DNA of 5,388 nt from Actinomycetota bacterium (lineage in GTDB: Bacteria > Actinomycetota > Thermoleophilia > Solirubrobacterales > Solirubrobacteraceae), in the NCBI GenBank assembly GCA_019348575.1, contig JAHWJE010000144.1:1-5388 (forward strand). Direction: 5' to 3'. The notes under the pieces are model-generated. The model saw nothing but the letters and a program-made list of their open reading frames with translations. It was not told where the DNA came from and made no database searches. The translations under genes were made by a program, and so were the position numbers. Below are positions 1 through 4,379 of the stretch, piece by piece (within the stretch, counting starts at the first letter, position 1; each line of letters opens with the position of its first letter).

Positions 1-305
1 ACCGGCACCGACAGGTCGCTCTTCGCGGCCACGACGACCTCGCCGTCGGAGGCCAGCAGCTGGACCGGCCCGCTCGGGCTCCCGGCCCGTGCCGGGGCCG
101 CCGGGAAGCGGAAGCCGTGCTCGGCGCTGCGCAGGACGCGGGCGGCGGGACGCTGGACCTGGGCGTACTGCTCGGCGAGGCCCTCGTCGATCTGGCTGCG
201 CAGCTCGTCGCGCAGGACGAAGTAGGCGGCGACCGACACGAGCACGACGGTGACGCCGACCGTCGCGGCGGCGAGGATCGTCAGCCGGTGGCGCAGCGCC
301 ATCAT
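1..305 (-). CDS. Sensor histidine kinase, N-terminal part only (cut by window edge)
   Basis: The reverse strand reads from an ATG at 305 to the window edge without a stop, giving about 101 residues beginning [18 protein letters not shown]. After a short basic N-terminus, one strongly hydrophobic segment (about residues 8-30) is followed by a charged stretch, [20 protein letters not shown], and then an extracytoplasmic-looking region. This is the usual start of a membrane sensor kinase. The HAMP, dimerisation and ATPase domains would lie outside the window, so the kinase assignment rests on topology and position. The start overlaps the response-regulator stop (ATGATGG: ATG at 305-303, TGA at 304-302), implying translational coupling in one operon. 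A second ATG at 302 is an alternative start. In MprB-like kinases the sensor segment responds to envelope stress, but the signal here is unknown. Confidence 0.8.
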   Translation of the reverse strand, partial: MMALRHRLTILAAATVGVTVVLVSVAAYFVLRDELRSQIDEGLAEQYAQVQRPAARVLRSAEHGFRFPAAPARAGSPSGPVQLLASDGEVVVAAKSDLSVP

Positions 306-970
306 GGATCGCGCAGGACGTAGCCGACGCCGCGCACGGTGTGCAGCAGGCGCCGCTCGCCGCCCTCCTCGGTCTTGCGCCGCAGATAGCCGATGTAGAC
401 GCCGAGCGCGTTGGAGGTCGCGCCGAAGTCATAGCCCCAGACACGCTCGAAGAGCGTCGAGCGGGTCAGCACCTGGCGCGGGTGCTCGAGAAAGAGCTCG
501 AGCAGCGAGAACTCCGTCTTGGAGAGCTCGATCCGCCGCCCGCCGCGATGGACCTGGTGCGCCGCGCGGTCGAGCACGAGGTCGGCGAAGGCGAGCGTCG
601 GTCCGCCCGGGTCGACGCGCCGCAGCAGCGCGCGCAGGCGCGCGTTGAGCTCGCGCAGCGCGAACGGCTTGACGAGGTAGTCGTCGGCGCCCGCGTCGAG
701 GCCGTCGACGCGGTCGTCGATCGCGTCGCGCGCGGTCAGCATCAGCACCGGCGTGCGGTCGCCCGCGGCGCGCAGCCGGCGGCACACCTCGAGGCCGTCG
801 ACGCGCGGCATCATGACGTCGAGCACGATCGCGTCGACGGTCCGCTCGGCGAGCGTGTCGAGCGCCTGCTGGCCGTCCTCGGCGAGCGTCACGTCGTGGC
901 GCTCGAGCGCGAGCGCGCGCTGCAGCGCGGCCCGGACGCCCGGCTCGTCGTCGACTACGAGGACCTTCAC
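302..970 (-). CDS. OmpR/PhoB-family response regulator, MprA-like
   Basis: This 222-residue protein is full length for the family and should be a cytoplasmic DNA-binding regulator activated by phosphorylation from the kinase encoded immediately downstream. The receiver domain (about 1-115) has the acidic pair D7/D8, phospho-acceptor D51 in VLDVMMP, T79 in LTARD and K101 in VKPF, so all catalytic positions are intact. A winged-helix DNA-binding domain (about 125-220) follows, ending [13 protein letters not shown]. From memory, wording such as [35 protein letters not shown] and [15 protein letters not shown] is very close to mycobacterial MprA; an alignment would be needed to call orthology. 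The start is GTG at 970-968, supported by AGGAG seven bases upstream. A TAGGCT hexamer on the minus strand (1015-1010) fits an actinobacterial TANNNT -10 box, but I see no -35 box. Confidence 0.95.
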   Translation of the reverse strand: MKVLVVDDEPGVRAALQRALALERHDVTLAEDGQQALDTLAERTVDAIVLDVMMPRVDGLEVCRRLRAAGDRTPVLMLTARDAIDDRVDGLDAGADDYLVKPFALRELNARLRALLRRVDPGGPTLAFADLVLDRAAHQVHRGGRRIELSKTEFSLLELFLEHPRQVLTRSTLFERVWGYDFGATSNALGVYIGYLRRKTEEGGERRLLHTVRGVGYVLRDP

Positions 971-977
971 GAGATTG

Positions 978-982
978 CTCCT
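978..982 (-). promoter_or_regulatory. Ribosome binding site of the response regulator
   Basis: On the minus strand AGGAG lies seven bases before the GTG at 970. It is the clearest Shine-Dalgarno sequence in the window and fixes GTG as the start of the response regulator. Confidence 0.75.
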
Positions 983-1048
983 GCGCTCAGCACAGCACGG
1001 TCGGATAAGAGCCTACGAAGTGCCGCGTGTGCGCGATCGTGTGTGACG

Positions 1049-1600
1049 ATGCCCGGCATGGGCTTCGCCGAGCACCTCGAGCGCTTCTTCCCCGACCGCT
1101 CGCAGGCCGTGATCGCGCCGGTGCGCGCCGACGTCGAACAGCGCCTGCCGGGCTTTCGCGTGCTGCGCGTCGCGCCGGCCGAGACGGGCCAGCCGTGGAT
1201 CTACGCGACGTGCGGCGCGGCCCAGGGTGCGGAGGGCGCCGAGTACGTCCTGCTGGCGCCCGGCGCCGACGCCGCCATCGCCGAGATGCTCGCGGCGCTC
1301 GCGACGCTCAACGCCGACGTGCCGACGGGCATCGGCGTCGGCAGCATCATCGCCCTCGGTCGCTCCTGGACGGCGAGCTCGTGGGCGCGCCACGTGCTCG
1401 TCCTGCCGCCGTATCCCTTTCCTGCGGAGTTCGCGGTCTGCGAGGAGGAAGGCGAGCGCCGGATCGTCGTGCTGTGGCTCGTGCCGATCCTGGCCGTCGA
1501 GGCGCAGTACGCGCGCGAGCACGGCTACGAGGCGCTCGAGCAGCTGATCGAGACGCGCGCGGCCAACCTCGCCGATCCCGCGCGCGCGCCGGTCGTCTAG
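1049..1600 (+). CDS. Suppressor of fused (SUFU) domain protein
   Basis: This is a 183-residue soluble protein with no signal peptide or membrane segment. It matches the short bacterial SUFU-domain family: an N-terminal FAEHLERFFPDRSQAVIAPV, a PWIYATCGAA strand, the EYVLLAP block (about 65-71), the HVLVLPPYPF block (115-124), and a C-terminal core VVLWLVPILAVEAQYAREHG (140-159) followed by YEALEQLIE. The length is typical of the stand-alone bacterial form. Bacterial SUFU proteins have been proposed as immunity proteins of polymorphic toxin systems, but no toxin gene is visible here, so the role is open. The start is ATG 1049; ATG 1058 is also possible, and neither has a good ribosome binding site. 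The frame stays open back to 341, but that part is the antisense of the response regulator. The gene is divergent from the regulator (78-bp gap), and its TAG stop lies inside a repeat shared with 2632-2652. Confidence 0.88.
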   Translation: MPGMGFAEHLERFFPDRSQAVIAPVRADVEQRLPGFRVLRVAPAETGQPWIYATCGAAQGAEGAEYVLLAPGADAAIAEMLAALATLNADVPTGIGVGSIIALGRSWTASSWARHVLVLPPYPFPAEFAVCEEEGERRIVVLWLVPILAVEAQYAREHGYEALEQLIETRAANLADPARAPVV

Positions 1601-1617
1601 TGGGTCGCCCAGGAACG
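1597..1617 (-). repeat. 21-bp repeat, inverted copy of 2632-2652
   Basis: The 21 bases starting CTAGTGGGTCGCCC here equal, without mismatch, the reverse complement of 2632-2652, which is the outer end of the 170-bp palindrome. The match ends abruptly on both sides. It contains a small TGGG-TCG-CCCA hairpin. Its TAG at 1598-1600 is the stop codon of the SUFU gene. It is probably the end of a dispersed element or a relic of one; a shared 3'-end signal is the other reading. Confidence 0.85.
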
Positions 1618-1623
1618 CGGTCT

Positions 1624-1643
1624 GCGGGCCGCTACGAGCCCGC
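1624..1643 (-). terminator. Possible hairpin at the end of the GT26 gene
   Basis: A GCGGGC / GCCCGC stem (1624-1629 with 1638-1643) encloses an eight-base loop containing the TAG stop of the GT26 gene. There is no T-run on either strand, so if it ends transcription it is not a classical intrinsic terminator. The stem is short and such stems are easily formed by chance in DNA this rich in GC. Together with the 21-bp repeat, it fills the 31-bp gap between the two convergent genes. Confidence 0.25.
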
Positions 1644-2402
1644 GGCGTGGCGCTGGCGCGCCTGCGCCATCACGCGGCTGAGGAAGACGGGGTTGCCGAC
1701 GAGGTAGCGCCGCCACATCCGCTTGGGCTCGATCGCCAGCCGGAAGATCCACTCCAGGCCGTTGTCCGACAGCGACGCCGGCGCGCGCGGGACGCGCCCC
1801 GAGACGAAGTCGAACAGCGCTCCGACGCTCCACAGCACGTCGCAGTTCAGGCGGTCGACCGTGCGCTGGGCCCAGATCTCCTGCTTCGGCGTGCCCATCC
1901 CGACGAGCAGGATGTCGGGCTCGCGCGCGTTGATGTCCTCGATCACGCGCTCGTCGTGGCCCGAGCCGATCTCGAAGTAGCCGTGGTGCGTGCCGACGAC
2001 GCGCAGCTTCGGGTGCGCGCGGCGCAGGCGCTGGCCGGCCTGCGCGGCGACGCCCGGATCGCAGCCCAGCAGGTAGACCGAGCGGTCCTCCTCCTCGCAC
2101 AGCGCCGCGAGGTTCCAGATCCAGTCCGCGCCGGTCATGCGGTGCGGGATCTCGGCGCTCAGCGCCTTGGCCGCCAGGCGCACGCCGTAGCCGTCGCAGT
2201 AGACGAGGTCGGCCTGCTCGAGCGCGGTGCGCAGCGCGGGGTCCTCGCGCGACTGGTTGAGCACGTGCGCGTTGACGTACATGACGCGCTTGGTCGGCTC
2301 GTCGCCGCCGACCCATCCGACGATCCGCTGCAGCAGCTCGTCGGGGTGGCCGAGCTCGATCGGGAGCTCGAAGATCCTCGACTGGCGCGCGTCGGACGAC
2401 AC
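1632..2402 (-). CDS. WecG/TagA/CpsF family glycosyltransferase (GT26)
   Basis: This 256-residue enzyme is close to the normal family length (about 240-260). GT26 enzymes move a sugar (such as N-acetylmannosamine, its uronic acid, or glucose) from a nucleotide donor to a lipid-linked first sugar on the inner membrane face, in teichoic-acid, enterobacterial common antigen or exopolysaccharide assembly. Visible motifs are FELPIELGHPDELLQRI (11-27), VNAHVLNQS (43-51), ADLVYCDGYGVRLAAK (64-79, with the conserved DG at 70-71), YLLGCDPGVAAQA (110-122), THHGYF (138-143), PDILLVGMGTPKQEIWAQR (162-180), GALFDFVSGRVPRAP (194-208) and the C-terminal membrane-associating tail GLEWIFRLAIEPKRMWRRY (215-233). 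The start is GTG 2402 with GGAAG eight bases upstream; GTG 2429 in the same frame is an alternative giving 265 residues. A TAGGAT hexamer on the minus strand (2445-2440) could be its -10 box. The sugar specificity cannot be read from the sequence. Confidence 0.93.
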   Translation of the reverse strand: MSSDARQSRIFELPIELGHPDELLQRIVGWVGGDEPTKRVMYVNAHVLNQSREDPALRTALEQADLVYCDGYGVRLAAKALSAEIPHRMTGADWIWNLAALCEEEDRSVYLLGCDPGVAAQAGQRLRRAHPKLRVVGTHHGYFEIGSGHDERVIEDINAREPDILLVGMGTPKQEIWAQRTVDRLNCDVLWSVGALFDFVSGRVPRAPASLSDNGLEWIFRLAIEPKRMWRRYLVGNPVFLSRVMAQARQRHAAGS

Positions 2403-2410
2403 GATGGCGG

Positions 2411-2415
2411 CTTCC
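2411..2415 (-). promoter_or_regulatory. Likely ribosome binding site of the GT26 gene
   Basis: GGAAG on the minus strand, eight bases before GTG 2402, favours this start over GTG 2429. The match to the consensus is only partial. Confidence 0.4.
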
Positions 2416-2482
2416 GTGGCCTCTGGCACGACGCGCGGGATCCTAGTGGACCGCCGACGAGCGTTGCGCGACTGGCCGACCC

Positions 2483-2652
2483 GCTGGTGGGCCGCCCACA
2501 AACCCTGCACCCGAAACCCCGGGCGCCGATCACCGCCAGGCGGCGTCCTCGGATCTCGATGTGGCAGAGCCACACCTTCGATCCTGCGTCCTTGCCTGCC
2601 GGCGCCGGCATCCCGGGGTTTCGGGCACAACGTTCCTGGGCGACCCACTAGC
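2483..2652. repeat. 170-bp imperfect palindrome, MITE/REP-like element
   Basis: The two outer 41-base arms (2483-2523 and 2612-2652) are equal in length and pair at 33 of 41 positions by hand alignment. They include an unbroken 14-base block CCCGAAACCCCGGG (2510-2523, with its complement at 2612-2625). The centre folds again as TGTGGC-AGA-GCCACA (2560-2574), flanked by GGATC/GATCC, so the whole element can form one long hairpin around 2567. It fills most of the 245-bp gap between two minus-strand genes. Its right end contains the methyltransferase stop codon and is repeated exactly, inverted, at 1597-1617. I see no transposase. A non-autonomous element is the most likely reading; a structured 3' RNA or attenuator of the methyltransferase-GT26 transcript is the alternative. 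Confidence 0.75.
2632..2652 (+). repeat. 21-bp end of the palindrome, inverted partner of 1597-1617
   Basis: Read on the minus strand this segment begins CTAGTGGGTCGCCC, exactly like 1597-1617 read on the plus strand. The two copies face each other 1,056 bp apart end to end and enclose the GT26 gene. The TAG inside (2650-2648, minus strand) is the methyltransferase stop. Confidence 0.85.
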
Positions 2653-3295
2653 GCCCGTCCTTGCGCCACACGAACAGATGGCCCCGTCCCTCTCCGTCCA
2701 GGCCGAGGTCGCGGACGGCCTCGGTCACGCCGGGGTAGGCGTCGTCCTGCCAGTCGTGGAACGCGATGATCCCGCCGGGTGCGACCGCCGGCTCCCACGT
2801 GCGGAAGGTCGCGATGGTCTCGCCGTACTCGTGCGAGGAGTCGATGAAGACCGCGTCGACGGGCGGCGGGTCGGCCGGGCCGAGCCCGCCGGGGCGCTCG
2901 TGCAGGTGCACCCGCCGCCGGTCGTCGTGCGCGAGCAGGCCGAGGTAGCGCTCGCGCTCGGGATGCGCCTCGACGTCCCAGGAGTGCACCTCGCGGCCGC
3001 GCTGCGAGAGCGCCAGACAGCAGGTCGTCCAGGCGGCGGCGGTGCCGATCTCGGCGACGCGCTGCGCGCCGGCGAGCGTGTCGAGCAGGACGCGCAGCTC
3101 CGCCGGACGGCAGGCCACGTCGATGCTCCACGTGTCGTGCTCGGCCTGCGCGCGGCGCATCGCGCGCAGCCAGAAGCCGGCGACCGGCCGCGGCAGCTGC
3201 GCGAGGCTCGCCGCCTGCAGCGCGAGGCGCCGGCCGCGCTGCACCGCCGAGCGCCGGTCGTCCGAGCGAAACAGGTGAAGGCGGCCGCTGCCCAC
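2648..3295 (-). CDS. Class I SAM-dependent methyltransferase (Methyltransf_24 type)
   Basis: This is a 215-residue cytoplasmic protein with a Rossmann-type methyltransferase core. Motif I is VAEIGTAAAW (80-89). An acidic residue follows the second strand at D107 (VHSWDVE). The fourth strand carries AVFIDSSHEYGETIATFR (148-165), and then come the post-IV block VAPGGIIAFHDW (171-182) and a strand near the C-terminus, GHLFVWRK (205-212). The IDSSHEY...HDW pattern is typical of the Methyltransf_24 group, often found in glycan and natural-product clusters. By context it may methylate a sugar or lipid of the neighbouring polysaccharide; the substrate is not readable. The start is GTG 3295; an in-frame TAG twelve bases upstream rules out a longer protein. 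There is no Shine-Dalgarno sequence, and a TAGGTT box lies six bases before the start. The TAG stop lies in the palindrome end. Confidence 0.88.
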   Translation of the reverse strand: MGSGRLHLFRSDDRRSAVQRGRRLALQAASLAQLPRPVAGFWLRAMRRAQAEHDTWSIDVACRPAELRVLLDTLAGAQRVAEIGTAAAWTTCCLALSQRGREVHSWDVEAHPERERYLGLLAHDDRRRVHLHERPGGLGPADPPPVDAVFIDSSHEYGETIATFRTWEPAVAPGGIIAFHDWQDDAYPGVTEAVRDLGLDGEGRGHLFVWRKDGR

Positions 3296-3301
3296 GGCGT
3301 G

Positions 3302-3307
3302 AACCTA
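3302..3307 (-). promoter_or_regulatory. Candidate -10 box for a leaderless methyltransferase mRNA
   Basis: TAGGTT on the minus strand fits the actinobacterial TANNNT -10 pattern and ends six bases before GTG 3295. That spacing puts the transcription start at or next to the start codon, and it agrees with the missing Shine-Dalgarno sequence. No -35 match is visible, so this rests on a six-base match and its spacing. The divergent GT4 gene starts only 33 bp away. Confidence 0.35.
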
Positions 3308-3328
3308 CCGATCCCCCGCGGCCGTGAG

Positions 3329-4357
3329 ATGGTTCCGCAGGTGCCGATCGTCGCCATCGACGCGCGCGACGCGTTCGACCCGCAGCTGCGCGGCTGGGGG
3401 CGCTACGTGCGCGAGCTCGTCGGCGCGCTGCCCGAGCGACCGGATCTCGAGTACCACGTCATCTCGCACGGGGGCCGCGGGCCGGAGCTGCTCTTCGAGC
3501 AGGTCGAGCTGCCGATCCGCCTGCGCCGCGAGCAGGTCGATCTCGTCCACGCGCCCAACTGCTTCCTGCCGCTGGCGCGCCCCTGCATGGGCGTCGTGAC
3601 GATCCACGACCTGGCCTTCGAGGTCTTTCCGGGCGACTTCTCCAAGCGCACCGGCTGGAAGTACCGCACGTTCACGCGGCGAGCCGCGCGGTCGGCGCAG
3701 CGCGTGATCTGCGTGTCGGGCTATACGGCGGCCGACGTCGTGCGCCGCTACGACGTCGACGAGGCGCGCGTGCGGGTCATCCCCAACGCGCCGTCGCTGC
3801 CGATCGGCAGCGAGGCCGTGCCCGATGACGGCCCCTATCTGCTGGCCGTCGGCGACCTGCGCCCGAAGAAGAACCTCATGCGGCTCGTGCAGGCGTTCGC
3901 GGCGCTGCGCAAGGAGGGGCTCGAGCACCGGCTCGTGCTGGCGGGCGTCGACCGCGGTCCGGAGGCCGAGCGCGTCCGCGAGGCGGCGGGCGGCCAGCCC
4001 GTGCGCCTGACCGGCTATCTCTCCGACGCCCGCCTGGACGCGCTGATGCGCGGCGCCGATGCGCTGATCCACCCGTCGCTCTACGAGGGCTTCGGCCTCG
4101 TCATCGTCGAGGCGATGGCGCGCGGCGTGCCGGTCGTGGCGGCCCGCGCGACGGCGCTGCCCGAGACCGGCGGCGACGCCGCCGCGTACTTCGACCCGCT
4201 CGACGTCGGCGACATGGCGGCGGCGATCCGCGGCGTCGTCGGCGATCGCGCGCGCCATGCAGAGCTGTCGCGGCTCGGGGCGGCGCGCGCGGCGCGGCTG
4301 TCGTGGGCCGCGAGCGCGGCGCTGACGGTGGCGGTCTACGAGGAGATGCTGACGTGA
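3329..4357 (+). CDS. GT4-family (GT-B fold) glycosyltransferase
   Basis: This 342-residue protein transfers a sugar from a nucleotide donor, probably onto a lipid-linked glycan at the cytoplasmic membrane face. The N-terminal acceptor half shows IVAIDAR (7-13), the glycine loop GWGRYVREL (22-30), a DLVHAPNCFLPL strand, VVTIHDLAFEVFP and VICVSGYTAADVV. The C-terminal donor half begins at YLLAVGDLRPKKNLMRLV (170-187), with the usual phosphate-binding arginine and lysine, and continues with GYLSDARLDALMRGADALIH and the EX7E motif SLYEGFGLVIVEAMARGVPVV (E253 and E261). The family includes many mannosyltransferases, but the sugar is not determined. The start is ATG 3329; GTG 3299 is in frame but adds a tail with no family resemblance. 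It is divergent from the methyltransferase and lies 22 bp upstream of the GT2 gene on the same strand, probably in one operon. Confidence 0.94.
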   Translation: MVPQVPIVAIDARDAFDPQLRGWGRYVRELVGALPERPDLEYHVISHGGRGPELLFEQVELPIRLRREQVDLVHAPNCFLPLARPCMGVVTIHDLAFEVFPGDFSKRTGWKYRTFTRRAARSAQRVICVSGYTAADVVRRYDVDEARVRVIPNAPSLPIGSEAVPDDGPYLLAVGDLRPKKNLMRLVQAFAALRKEGLEHRLVLAGVDRGPEAERVREAAGGQPVRLTGYLSDARLDALMRGADALIHPSLYEGFGLVIVEAMARGVPVVAARATALPETGGDAAAYFDPLDVGDMAAAIRGVVGDRARHAELSRLGAARAARLSWAASAALTVAVYEEMLT

Positions 4358-4379
4358 GCGCGTACGGCGGCGCGCAGTC

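Noticed and set aside
341..1048. Long open frame extending the SUFU gene upstream by 236 codons
   Set aside because: It lies wholly antisense to the intact response regulator and its start region. Its composition is the arginine/glutamate/alanine-rich kind expected from GC-rich shadow frames, and SUFU similarity begins only near 1049.
2443..2463. Possible third, degenerate copy of the 21-bp repeat (CTAGTGG then partial match)
   Set aside because: Only about 16 of 21 bases agree and most are G or C. This is too weak to separate from chance, although the CTAGTGG start is intriguing.
2403..3131. Open frame extending the GT26 protein N-terminally through the palindrome and the methyltransferase gene
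   Set aside because: The added peptide is low-complexity and shares the strand with the better-supported methyltransferase in another frame. GT26 proteins normally start close to the FELPIELGHPDELL block.
2561..3328. Open frame extending the GT4 protein upstream by 256 codons
   Set aside because: It is antisense to the methyltransferase, and GT4 family similarity begins just after ATG 3329.
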